64,000 bases of DNA from Pseudoalteromonas luteoviolacea NCIMB 1944. GTDB taxonomy: Bacteria; Pseudomonadota; Gammaproteobacteria; Enterobacterales; Alteromonadaceae. Below are positions 29,380 to 37,449 of this stretch, in pieces; within the stretch, counting starts at the first letter, position 1; every line of letters starts with the position of its first letter. The DNA is taken from NCBI RefSeq assembly GCF_001625565.1, contig NZ_AUXS01000013.1:186001-250000 (forward strand). Reading direction: 5' to 3'. The position numbers were made by a program, and so were the translations under genes. The notes under the pieces are model-generated. The model had not been told where the DNA came from. It worked only from the letters and a program-made list of their open reading frames with translations, and did not search any database.

Positions 29380-30213
29380 ATGATGAAAAAATATGCGCTG
29401 ACATTGATATACATGATGATACCACTGATGAACATCCAGGCCGCGGAGTTTGCATCGTATACCATGCCAAGAACGCAAGTTGTGCCAATCACCAATTCAG
29501 TCAACGGTGGCCAATACGAGTTATTGGTCAAGCTACCTGAAGAGTATGGAAAAGATCCAAAACGTCGCTACCCAGTTGTTTATTTCACCGATGCGGTATG
29601 GCAACTTGATTTGTTGTCAGCGGCAACCACATTTTTAATGGATGAAGTCATTTTAGTTGGCATATCTTGGCAAAAAGACATGCCTAAGATCAATGGTGAA
29701 CCCGCAGCGCCACATGCCAGTCGATTTCGTGATTATACGGTCACTCCGTCAAAGGATCAGGCTAGGCAGGCAAAATATCATTTTGGCCAAGCTGCGGAGC
29801 ATTTAGCTTTTATTCGCAAAGATGTTTTTAAACGGATTGACGCACTTTATAACACCAAACCAAAACAGCGCGCATATTTTGGTTATTCACTTGGCGGGCA
29901 ATTTGGAATGTACGCATTGATTGCACAGCCAGATACTTTTAATCACTACATATTGGGTAGTCCTGCTCTCGGTGGCAGCGTGGATTATTTAAGTGAATTA
30001 CTGATCAAACAGAAGCAACTAGACGCAAATGTGTTTATTTCATATGGAAACAAAGAACCGCGGCTGAAAAAGTATGTTGATAAACTGATATCTAGGTTGA
30101 ATGAGCATAAACAGGGCCAGCTGTCTTTGACACATGAAGTGATGGATGGTGACCACTCGCAAGCAGTGCCAATGACCGTCGCCCGCGGCGTGACATGGTT
30201 ATCAAATCTATAA
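29380..30213 (+). CDS. Alpha/beta hydrolase, Fes/BesA-like esterase family, secreted
   Basis: 277 residues; a second ATG three bases on is equally good. A signal peptide (to AAE near residue 23) is followed by an esterase-D/Fes-type fold: LLVKLPEEYG, RRYPVVYFTDAVW, nucleophile Ser in FGYSLGGQFG, and late His in DGDHSQAVP. Relatives hydrolyse siderophore esters or other small esters. It lies 46 bases before an S12 hydrolase and divergent from the CadC-type regulator. The substrate is unknown; iron-chelate hydrolysis is only one option since no receptor lies nearby. Confidence 0.8.
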   Translation: MMKKYALTLIYMMIPLMNIQAAEFASYTMPRTQVVPITNSVNGGQYELLVKLPEEYGKDPKRRYPVVYFTDAVWQLDLLSAATTFLMDEVILVGISWQKDMPKINGEPAAPHASRFRDYTVTPSKDQARQAKYHFGQAAEHLAFIRKDVFKRIDALYNTKPKQRAYFGYSLGGQFGMYALIAQPDTFNHYILGSPALGGSVDYLSELLIKQKQLDANVFISYGNKEPRLKKYVDKLISRLNEHKQGQLSLTHEVMDGDHSQAVPMTVARGVTWLSNL

Positions 30214-30259
30214 GAAACAGTTGTTTGCGCTGATAAGTGCGAGTATATAGGAGTCACTT

Positions 30260-31474
30260 ATGATATCACCGATTAATTTATTAACGAGAAGGTTATTGAT
30301 TATATTAAGCTTTTTTTCAGGCCTGACCGCTACAGCTATGTCTGCTCCGGTTGCTACGGTAACTGCGCCAAAGGCTGCTGAGACGGAAAAAAAGCTACCA
30401 TTATTAGAATTCCCCAGTTTGACGGTGCCCTATGTTAGCTTTTTACCAGAAAAGTTAAATGACGGTATTCGGGTTGGTAATTTTGATAGCGCCAATGGCG
30501 ATAAAAACATGTTAAAAAGTTTGGCCGAGGAAATAAGCGCTCAAAAACTAGGTAAGTACGATAGCTTGTTGGTGATGAAAGGTGGTGAACTTATTTTTGA
30601 GTCTTATTATTTGAAGGGGAGAGTTGACCAGCCTCACCGCCAAGCGTCTGTTACTAAAGCAATACTGAGTCTAGCAATTGGTCGAGCTATTGCTCTGGGC
30701 CATCTAAAAATGGTAGATCTGCATAAACCTATTGTGTCATTTTTTAACGGTTTGAACTCTAACCAACTTACTTCAGGAGTTAATAGCATCACATTGCATC
30801 AAGCTTTAACGATGCAATCAGGGTTACGTGTAAGGGATGAGCTCTTGCCGGCGTCTAGTGTGCAATCGAGTCACAATCCATTGCAAATGTTATTGTCATC
30901 TACATCGCCAATTGACCCCACTAACCGTACTTTTCACTATCAAAGTGAGGACCCCGCGTTGGTAATGCAGGTACTCAATGCGGTGGTGCCCAATGGCGCT
31001 AACGCTTTTATCGAAAAGGAGTTATTTCATCGGTTAGGGATCTTCAATTACCGATGGCGTGAAGGTGACGATGGTTTACCGATAGGCGCATATGGCGCCC
31101 AGTTAACGTCAAGGGATATGGTTAAACTGGGGCTGCTAGTTAAGTCAGAGGGAAATTGGCAAGGGGTACAATTGATACCCAAAGCGTATTTGGCCAAGTC
31201 ATCAAACAAAGTTGTGGCACTTAAAGATAGCGATATATTTTTTACAGGAAAATACGTTAAGAATCCTAGCTATGGTTATTTTTGGTGGCAAGCAGATATG
31301 TTAGTTGCCAATATGCGCTATTTTACTCGATCAGCTCAAGGAGGAGGTGGGCAGTATATTGTTGTGATAGATGACTTAGACTTGATAATAGTTACAACAG
31401 GTCATGAGCGAAACGAACAAACAATGAAGATCATTGCTACAAAAGTGTTACCTATTTTTATAGCAAATAAGTGA
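30260..31474 (+). CDS. Serine hydrolase, beta-lactamase / S12 fold, NylB-like
   Basis: 404 residues, AGGAG site, N-terminal signal (cleavage near SAP, residue about 30). The catalytic SVTK (S-x-x-K) lies in RQASVTKAILSLAIG. A Tyr in HYQSEDPALVM is a candidate for the second motif, and SAQGGGGQYIVVI for the third. Layout resembles 6-aminohexanoate-dimer hydrolase and related esterases and amidases. Likely periplasmic. It is in an operon with the preceding esterase, so they may act on one substrate. Terminator follows. Confidence 0.8.
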   Translation: MISPINLLTRRLLIILSFFSGLTATAMSAPVATVTAPKAAETEKKLPLLEFPSLTVPYVSFLPEKLNDGIRVGNFDSANGDKNMLKSLAEEISAQKLGKYDSLLVMKGGELIFESYYLKGRVDQPHRQASVTKAILSLAIGRAIALGHLKMVDLHKPIVSFFNGLNSNQLTSGVNSITLHQALTMQSGLRVRDELLPASSVQSSHNPLQMLLSSTSPIDPTNRTFHYQSEDPALVMQVLNAVVPNGANAFIEKELFHRLGIFNYRWREGDDGLPIGAYGAQLTSRDMVKLGLLVKSEGNWQGVQLIPKAYLAKSSNKVVALKDSDIFFTGKYVKNPSYGYFWWQADMLVANMRYFTRSAQGGGGQYIVVIDDLDLIIVTTGHERNEQTMKIIATKVLPIFIANK

Positions 31475-31485
31475 TAGGTTTAAAT

Positions 31486-31520
31486 AAATGAGTTTTTCTT
31501 TTTAGAAAACTCATTTTTTT
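31486..31520 (+). terminator. Terminator after the S12 hydrolase gene
   Basis: A stem of about 11 bp (31486-31496 with 31506-31516) and a run of T. Confidence 0.8.
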
Positions 31521-31666
31521 TAATTCGAATACCCCTAACTAGCTAGATAGAAAAGGTTATATTTTATTCAGAAAAAGTTGTGGTTTTTATAAGGTTAGAA
31601 TGTTTGTACTTTGTTTTTAAATTGGGTACTTTGGGGTTGTCAATTATAAAAAACAGGAATAAAAAA

Positions 31667-31885
31667 ATGAATATCAAATTAAAAACAACAAAATTGAAAT
31701 CGTTAACTAAAAACCATAACTCGCTTGGTAAAGATATGACACCTCATGTAGCCGGCGGTAGCAGTCGCCCAGGTGGTGGTACTTATGTCCCTACTGCTGA
31801 AATCTCATGTGTAGATTATGAGTGTCATACATCTCCAGGCCCAGGCAGACCATGTGATATTACAGGTACTATGGTAGATTATTAA
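31667..31885 (+). CDS. Putative RiPP/bacteriocin precursor 1 with AGG leader
   Basis: 72 residues from the ATG at 31667 (AGGAAT site); the frame extends upstream but the paralogue at 32497 fixes the start. The basic leader MNIKLKTTKLKSLTKN ends in DMTPHVAGG, a double-glycine cleavage site at residues 30-31. The 41-residue core is Gly/Pro-rich with three Cys in the pattern C-x4-C-x9-C-x-ITGT. Such leaders are cut by C39-peptidase ABC exporters. No maturase or exporter lies nearby, so processing must be done in trans. A hairpin terminator follows 15 bases after the stop. Confidence 0.7.
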   Translation: MNIKLKTTKLKSLTKNHNSLGKDMTPHVAGGSSRPGGGTYVPTAEISCVDYECHTSPGPGRPCDITGTMVDY

Positions 31886-31899
31886 TCTAGTTCAGATAT

Positions 31900-31922
31900 G
31901 AGCTCTTAATTGAGCTCTTTTC
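31900..31922 (+). terminator. Terminator after precursor 1
   Basis: A GAGCTC-GAGCTC stem (31900-31905 with 31912-31917) followed by TTTT. Confidence 0.6.
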
Positions 31923-32496
31923 TAAGTTTCCGTATTGCCACCTCAATTTAAAGTCCTCACCGGTTAATAATTAACCCTCAGCGCCATTGTAGATGAAGTT
32001 GGTTTTCCATCCAAAGTAAAGCACTGTACTAGGTTGAGTTTTTATCAGGTTTAAAGTGCATTGACTATCTTCGTGGAGTGTTTGTTTTCTATTCTTTACG
32101 CTTCAATAAAAAAGGGGTGTTGGAAACACAGCTTAATAGTTAGCAATAGAAGCCGAACAATTTGAGTCTTAGTCAATGCTGAGTGAAGAAAATATTTAAG
32201 AATGAATTGTGTGTTGTATGTACAAAATAATGAGATTTATATTTTTTAAAGTCTTTTTTTGTTGTTTATGTAGTTGGTATCTATATAAGGAGTAATTTTT
32301 AGGGCGGAGATTAAAATTTCTTCCAAATCTTGATTTTTTTAAAGGTTTGTATGGTTTTTTATCGGAGCAGTATTATGATATTTATTTTTAATAAAAATAT
32401 TTATTAATTGTCTGTTTTGGTGTTGTTTTTTGTGGTTTTATTTTCTTTTTTTGATATTTTTTAAAGGCGCTTAATCACAATGCAAAAGGAATAAAA
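31923..32496 (+). other. AT-rich spacer between the two precursor genes
   Basis: About 570 bases, extremely AT-rich from 32220 onward. No convincing ORF. It likely holds the promoter of precursor 2; a decayed coding piece near 31940-32060 on the minus strand is conceivable but not supportable. Confidence 0.5.
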
Positions 32497-32700
32497 ATGA
32501 ATATTAAACTGAAAAAAACAAAACTAAAGTCACTAACAAAAAATAGCGATTCAATCTCACAGGATATGACTCCACAGATCGCAGGTGGTATACAGCATAG
32601 CCATCATTGCGACTCTTTCGGCTGTAACACGGCAAAACGACCAGCAGGAAGATGTGTTATCACTGGTACAGATCCTGAAACTGGCAGCCAGTTCTGCTAA
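32497..32700 (+). CDS. Putative RiPP/bacteriocin precursor 2 with AGG leader
   Basis: 67 residues with an AAAAGGAAT site. The leader MNIKLKKTKLKSLTKN ends in DMTPQIAGG and is nearly identical to that of precursor 1. The 36-residue core is His- and Cys-rich at first (IQHSHHCDSFGCN), and keeps C-x4-C-x9-C-x-ITGT, adding a terminal Cys. The divergent cores behind a conserved leader are what a precursor family with diversifying products would show. It could instead be a small secreted signal. A terminator follows. Confidence 0.7.
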   Translation: MNIKLKKTKLKSLTKNSDSISQDMTPQIAGGIQHSHHCDSFGCNTAKRPAGRCVITGTDPETGSQFC

Positions 32701-32721
32701 TACCATTAAAGTATTACAATT

Positions 32722-32756
32722 GTAGGGAGTGTACTTAAAGTACGGCCCTACTTTTC
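32722..32756 (+). terminator. Terminator after precursor 2
   Basis: An interrupted stem: 32722-32727 with 32746-32751 outside, 32731-32735 with 32739-32743 inside, then CTTTTC. Confidence 0.65.
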
Positions 32757-33038
32757 TATATATATTCGTTGTTTTTACCTATCTATCTGTATTTTAATAT
32801 TAAATTATTTTTTCCTTCCATTCTACGATGTTTTCATCAGTACTATCTTTGCAGCAATTCAAAATAAAGTAATTACTCAAACGTGGTGATGTTTATCACA
32901 AAACAAAACTTGCAAGGTGGTTGTTTTTTTACTAATCGTTAAAGAAGTCATGCAGTTTGGGCAATAAAAGGCCTATTGACAGTCATCCAATAATAAAAAC
33001 CCTTCAAGACTAAAAATATAAGGGCTCGGAGACGTCAC
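32757..33038 (+). promoter_or_regulatory. Upstream region of the oxidase operon with a CRP/FNR-like palindrome
   Basis: At 32885-32900 lies GGTGATGTTTATCACA, 9 of 10 matches to the CRP half-sites TGTGA-N6-TCACA; read as TTGAT-N4-ATCAA it is 8 of 10 for FNR. A TTGACA at 32978-32983 is a possible -35. This would suit carbon- or oxygen-linked control of the oxidase. Confidence 0.45.
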
Positions 33039-34184
33039 ATGAATCTTGCTAAATTACAGCTGTTCAATTTTTTAAGCCTTATTCTGGTTAGCTTCAGTTC
33101 TGTAGCCAGTGATTACAATATGCGTCAGGGTGTGACTGATGTGAGTAATGAGGTGTATGAACTGCACATGACAATTTTTTTAATTTGTTGTGTGATAGGA
33201 GTGATTGTTTTTTCGGTGATGTTTTGGGCACTAATACATCACCGTAAATCCAAAGGAGCGCAACCAGCTCAGTTCCATGAAAGCACCAAAGTAGAAATAA
33301 TTTGGACGGCGATTCCATTTGTCATACTGGTCGTGATGGCCATTCCCGCGACCAAAACATTGATAGCTATGGAGGATACCAGTAAATCTGATTTAACAAT
33401 CAAAGTTACAGGCTCTCAGTGGAAGTGGCACTATGAATACATGGGGCATGACGTTGATTTTTTCTCAGTTCTTTCCACCCCCAAAGATCAAATTGATAAC
33501 CTACAAGCAAAAGATGAACACTATTTACTCGAAGTTGATAAGCCCTTGGTGATCCCAACAGATCGCAAAGTAAGGTTTTTATTGACCTCAGATGATGTTA
33601 TTCACTCTTGGTGGGTGCCTGATTTTGCGGTGAAAAAAGATGCCAACCCTGGTTTTATAAATGAAGCTTGGACCCGTGTAAATGAGCAGGGCATTTATCG
33701 CGGCCAGTGTGCGGAGTTGTGCGGAAAAGATCATGGTTTTATGCCCGTTGTAGTGGAAGCCCGTTCTCCAGAAGACTTCGATGTTTGGTTGGCGGATGCC
33801 AAGCAAGCAAAAGCCGATGCAATGCAAGCCGAAGCAGCGTCGGTTGGCGCAACCTTGTCTAAAGATGAGCTTATGGCTACTGGTGAAAAGGTTTATATGG
33901 CTTATTGCGCCGCATGTCATCAACCTACGGGGCTTGGCTTGCCCGGCGTGTTCCCTGCCATGAAAGGCAGTGCGGTGGTTAATGGCGAACTTAAGGCGCA
34001 TATCGACATTTTAGTAAATGGCCGCCCTGGTACTGCGATGCAAGCGTTTGGCAAGCAGCTTACATTAACCGAGATTGCTGGAGTCATTACCTATAAGCGA
34101 AATAGTTGGGGTAACGATACCCAAGAGGTAGTTCAGCCTGGACAAATTCAGGCCTTCATTGATGGTACAAAGGAGAAAGAGTAA
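33039..34184 (+). CDS. ctaC: Cytochrome c oxidase subunit II with fused cytochrome c domain (caa3 type)
   Basis: 381 residues. Signal peptide, two membrane helices (about 42-64 and 88-105), then the periplasmic cupredoxin domain with CuA ligands in DDVIHSWWVP and CAELCGKDHGFMP. The C-terminal ~100 residues are a fused cytochrome c with haem motif CAACH and a likely axial Met in GTAMQAFG. It receives electrons from cytochrome c and passes them to subunit I. First gene of the operon; its stop overlaps the ctaD start (TAATG). Confidence 0.97.
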   Translation: MNLAKLQLFNFLSLILVSFSSVASDYNMRQGVTDVSNEVYELHMTIFLICCVIGVIVFSVMFWALIHHRKSKGAQPAQFHESTKVEIIWTAIPFVILVVMAIPATKTLIAMEDTSKSDLTIKVTGSQWKWHYEYMGHDVDFFSVLSTPKDQIDNLQAKDEHYLLEVDKPLVIPTDRKVRFLLTSDDVIHSWWVPDFAVKKDANPGFINEAWTRVNEQGIYRGQCAELCGKDHGFMPVVVEARSPEDFDVWLADAKQAKADAMQAEAASVGATLSKDELMATGEKVYMAYCAACHQPTGLGLPGVFPAMKGSAVVNGELKAHIDILVNGRPGTAMQAFGKQLTLTEIAGVITYKRNSWGNDTQEVVQPGQIQAFIDGTKEKE

Positions 34185-35773
34185 TGTCGACTACCGCACA
34201 AGAACAAGCTGTACCGCATGAACATAACCACGGTGCTCCCTCTGGGCTGAAACGCTGGATTTTTACAACTAATCATAAAGATATCGGATCTTTGTATCTG
34301 CTGTTTTCACTGCTGATGTTTTTAACCGGCGGTGCGATGGCGATGGTCATTCGCGCAGAGTTATTTCAACCAGGAATGCAACTTGTAGACCCCCACTTTT
34401 TTAATCAAATGACCACTGTTCATGGTTTGATAATGGTGTTTGGTGCGGTTATGCCTGCATTTACTGGGTTAGCAAACTGGATGATCCCTATGATGATAGG
34501 CGCACCAGATATGGCCTTGCCCAGAATGAACAACTGGAGTTTTTGGATACTGCCATTTGCCTTTGCCATTTTACTTGCTTCACTTTTCATGGAAGGTGGC
34601 GGCCCGGCATTTGGATGGACGTTTTATGCTCCACTATCGACAACCTACAGTAACGACAACACTGCATTATTCGTTTTTGCTGTCCACATTATGGGGATTA
34701 GCTCCATTATGGGAGCTATCAATGTCATAGTCACCATTGTTAACTTACGTGCGCCAGGTATGACATGGATGAAACTCCCATTATTTGTATGGACCTGGTT
34801 GATAACTGCATTCTTACTTATTGCGGTGATGCCTGTGTTAGCTGGCGCTGTGACTATGGTATTGACCGACAAGTATTTTGGCACCAGCTTTTTTGATGCC
34901 GCTGGGGGTGGTGATCCGGTGATGTTTCAACATATTTTTTGGTTTTTTGGTCACCCAGAAGTGTACATCATGATCCTCCCTGCATTCGGTATCATTTCTA
35001 CCATAGTACCAACATTTTCTCGTAAAAAGCTCTTTGGCTATGCCTCTATGGTTTATGCGACGTCCTCAATTGCCTTGCTCTCATTTGTGGTATGGGCGCA
35101 CCATATGTTTACCACAGGTATGCCTTTGGCAGGAGAGTTATTTTTTATGTATGCAACCATGTTGATCTCCGTGCCTACTGGCGTAAAAGTGTTTAATTGG
35201 GTCGCGACTATGTGGCGAGGGGCGATAAGTTTTGAGATCCCCATGATGTTTGCTATTGCGTTTATTGTGTTATTCACGTTAGGTGGGTTTTCAGGTCTGA
35301 TGTTAGCCATAACGCCTGCAGACTTTCAGTATCACGATACATATTTTGTTGTTGCGCATTTCCATTACGTATTGGTTACAGGTGCAGTGTTCTCGATAAT
35401 GGCTGCTGCATACTATTGGTTGCCAAAGTGGACAGGCAACATGTATAGCGAAACACTGGCTCAGTGGCATTTTTGGTTATCTTTGGTGAGTGTCAATGTG
35501 CTCTTTTTCCCAATGCATTTTGTCGGTTTAGCAGGTATGCCGAGAAGGATCCCTGACTATGCGCTGCAATTTGCTGATTTTAACGCCATCATCAGTATCG
35601 GTGGCTTTGCATTTGGATTGTCTCAACTGCTGTTTGTTGCCGTCGTATTTAAGTGTATTGCTGGCGGTAAAGCTGTTGCTAACAAAGTGTGGGATGGTGC
35701 AGAAGGGCTAGAGTGGCAAGTGGCTTCGCCAGCGCCCTATCATACTTTTTCAACACCTCCTAAGGTGGACTAA
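34184..35773 (+). CDS. ctaD: Cytochrome c oxidase subunit I
   Basis: 529 residues, twelve membrane helices. Haem-copper features are present: TVHGLIMVFG (low-spin haem His), FFGHPEVYIMILPAFG (CuB His, cross-linked Tyr, and the D-channel Glu), VWAHHMFTTG (CuB His pair), and HDTYFVVAHFHYVL (haem a3 and a ligands). This is an A-type oxidase that reduces O2 to water and pumps protons. One base overlaps ctaC. Confidence 0.98.
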   Translation: MSTTAQEQAVPHEHNHGAPSGLKRWIFTTNHKDIGSLYLLFSLLMFLTGGAMAMVIRAELFQPGMQLVDPHFFNQMTTVHGLIMVFGAVMPAFTGLANWMIPMMIGAPDMALPRMNNWSFWILPFAFAILLASLFMEGGGPAFGWTFYAPLSTTYSNDNTALFVFAVHIMGISSIMGAINVIVTIVNLRAPGMTWMKLPLFVWTWLITAFLLIAVMPVLAGAVTMVLTDKYFGTSFFDAAGGGDPVMFQHIFWFFGHPEVYIMILPAFGIISTIVPTFSRKKLFGYASMVYATSSIALLSFVVWAHHMFTTGMPLAGELFFMYATMLISVPTGVKVFNWVATMWRGAISFEIPMMFAIAFIVLFTLGGFSGLMLAITPADFQYHDTYFVVAHFHYVLVTGAVFSIMAAAYYWLPKWTGNMYSETLAQWHFWLSLVSVNVLFFPMHFVGLAGMPRRIPDYALQFADFNAIISIGGFAFGLSQLLFVAVVFKCIAGGKAVANKVWDGAEGLEWQVASPAPYHTFSTPPKVD

Positions 35774-36373
35774 ATGCACACTGCCCTTTTACGAAAACTG
35801 ATACTTGCGGTGCTAGGGATGTTTGCATTTGCGTTTGCATTAGTGCCGTTATATGACGTTTTTTGCGACATAACAGGATTGAATGGCAAAGTAGATTTGG
35901 TTGTTGCTCAACAAAGTGAAACGGTAGATGATTCTCGGCAGGTCGAAGTCAGCTTTACAACTCACGCAAAAAGTAGCGCGCCATTTAGTGTCAAAGCTCA
36001 GCAATATTCTGTGAGTGTGCAGCCCGGCAAGCTGTCTGAAGTGCAATTTGTAGCATATAACCTCAGCGATCGAGCGAGAGTGATGCAGGCAATACCGTCG
36101 GTTTCTCCTGGCCAAGCTGCCAAGTATCTTCATAAATTGGCATGTTTTTGTTTTGATCAGCAGCCACTGGCGGCGAATCAGTCAATGGAATTCACTTTGC
36201 GATTTTACGTAGATACTGAATTACCAGCGGACGTACAAGAGCTCACCCTATCTTACACGCTATATGATGTAACAGACACAACAGCGAGCAACTTAATTCA
36301 AGTGCCCGGTTTGAAGGTGGAACAGTATATTTCGACTAAGCATAGTATTATGCGAGGACCTCAAAATGGATAA
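35774..36373 (+). CDS. ctaG: Cytochrome c oxidase assembly protein CtaG/Cox11
   Basis: 199 residues. One N-terminal membrane helix (ILAVLGMFAFAFALVPLYDVFCDI) and a periplasmic Ig-like domain with the copper-binding LACFCFDQQ. It inserts CuB into subunit I. Starts directly after the ctaD stop and overlaps ctaE by eight bases. Confidence 0.96.
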   Translation: MHTALLRKLILAVLGMFAFAFALVPLYDVFCDITGLNGKVDLVVAQQSETVDDSRQVEVSFTTHAKSSAPFSVKAQQYSVSVQPGKLSEVQFVAYNLSDRARVMQAIPSVSPGQAAKYLHKLACFCFDQQPLAANQSMEFTLRFYVDTELPADVQELTLSYTLYDVTDTTASNLIQVPGLKVEQYISTKHSIMRGPQNG

Positions 36374-37241
36374 AAGTTACCAAACTTATTATGTGCCAGA
36401 GCAAAGTCCATGGCCAATTATAGGTGCCGTTGCCATGTTTTTAATTGCAGTGGGAGCGGGGCTTACAGTGATGCAATTAGAGAAGGAAAGTAGCTCTGGC
36501 GCTTGGGTTTTATTCTCTGGGATTGTGGCTTTGATTGCCATGATAGTCGGTTGGTTTAGGCATGTTATTGATGAGTCCATGAGTGGTTTATATTCGGCGC
36601 AAATGGATAGGTCGTTCCGCCAAGGTATGGGGTGGTTTATCTTCTCCGAAGTAATGTTCTTTGCTGCATTTTTTGGCGCTTTGTTTTACGTCAGAATGTT
36701 CGCGGTACCTTGGTTGGGAGGGAGTAGTAATAATTTGATGACCAACGAAGTATTGTGGCCTCAATTTGAAGCTGTTTGGCCGCTATTAGTAACGCCAAAT
36801 GGAGATGTAACACAAGCTATGCCGTGGCACGGGTTGCCGTTGACCAATACTATTATTCTTCTTACCTCATCTGTCACATTGCATTTCGCACACACAGCAA
36901 TAGAGCGCGATGAACGTCAAAAACTAAAGGCCTTTCTCGGATTAACGATACTACTCGGTTTCGTATTTTTAGGTTTTCAAGTTGAAGAATATGTGCATGC
37001 GTATATGGAGCTGGGGTTAAAATTAGACTCAGGGATTTACGGAAACACATTCTTTATGTTAACCGGGTTTCACGGCATGCATGTAACGTTAGGGGCGCTC
37101 ATGTTGCTTGTTGTTTGGCTCAGGGTGATGAAAGGACATCTAGATTCTAATCAACATTTTGCGTTTCAGGCTGCGGCTTGGTACTGGCACTTTGTTGATG
37201 TTGTGTGGTTGTGTCTATTCGTGTTTGTGTATGTGTTGTAG
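36366..37241 (+). CDS. ctaE: Cytochrome c oxidase subunit III
   Basis: 291 residues with seven membrane helices. Typical signatures are FSEVMFFAAFFGALFYVR, GFQVEEYVHA and TGFHGMHVTLGAL, ending with AAAWYWHFVDVVWLCLF. It stabilises subunit I and proton uptake. Its last 95 bases are overlapped on the opposite strand by the DUF2909-like gene. Confidence 0.97.
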   Translation: MDKSYQTYYVPEQSPWPIIGAVAMFLIAVGAGLTVMQLEKESSSGAWVLFSGIVALIAMIVGWFRHVIDESMSGLYSAQMDRSFRQGMGWFIFSEVMFFAAFFGALFYVRMFAVPWLGGSSNNLMTNEVLWPQFEAVWPLLVTPNGDVTQAMPWHGLPLTNTIILLTSSVTLHFAHTAIERDERQKLKAFLGLTILLGFVFLGFQVEEYVHAYMELGLKLDSGIYGNTFFMLTGFHGMHVTLGALMLLVVWLRVMKGHLDSNQHFAFQAAAWYWHFVDVVWLCLFVFVYVL

Positions 37242-37449
37242 CCATAGGTTGAGGGTTAAAATTGATAAAGCCGATTTGACTAAAAAGTGTGATGCATAAA
37301 ATTACGATCAGAGAATACAACACTCGCTTACCAAGTAATTGAGACATGTTTTTAGATTTATCAGCGCCTTGAAGCATAACAATTAACGCATGAAAAAGAT
37401 GAAAAAGAACAACTAAAAGTAATGCTGTAATAATCCATTTTATGAGCAT
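37147..37449 (-). CDS. DUF2909-like twin-helix membrane protein, antisense between ctaE and SURF1
   Basis: About 100 residues from ATG at 37449 (37464 is an alternative). Two hydrophobic helices (about 4-26 and 45-62) frame a GADKSKNMSQLLGKRVLYS segment, matching the DUF2909 layout, in which a small twin-helix protein sits between oxidase subunit III and SURF1. The Thr/Gln-rich tail (32 residues) overlaps the 3' end of ctaE, and the start overlaps the SURF1 start region. No clear ribosome site is visible. Function unknown; the conserved location suggests an oxidase-linked role. Confidence 0.7.
   Translation of the reverse strand: MLIKWIITALLLVVLFHLFHALIVMLQGADKSKNMSQLLGKRVLYSLIVILCITLFSQIGFINFNPQPMATTHTQTRIDTTTQHQQSASTKPQPETQNVD

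Noticed and set aside
33588-34001. 137-codon antisense frame in ctaC
   Set aside because: Shadow of conserved cytochrome oxidase subunit II; no start signal or recognisable domain.
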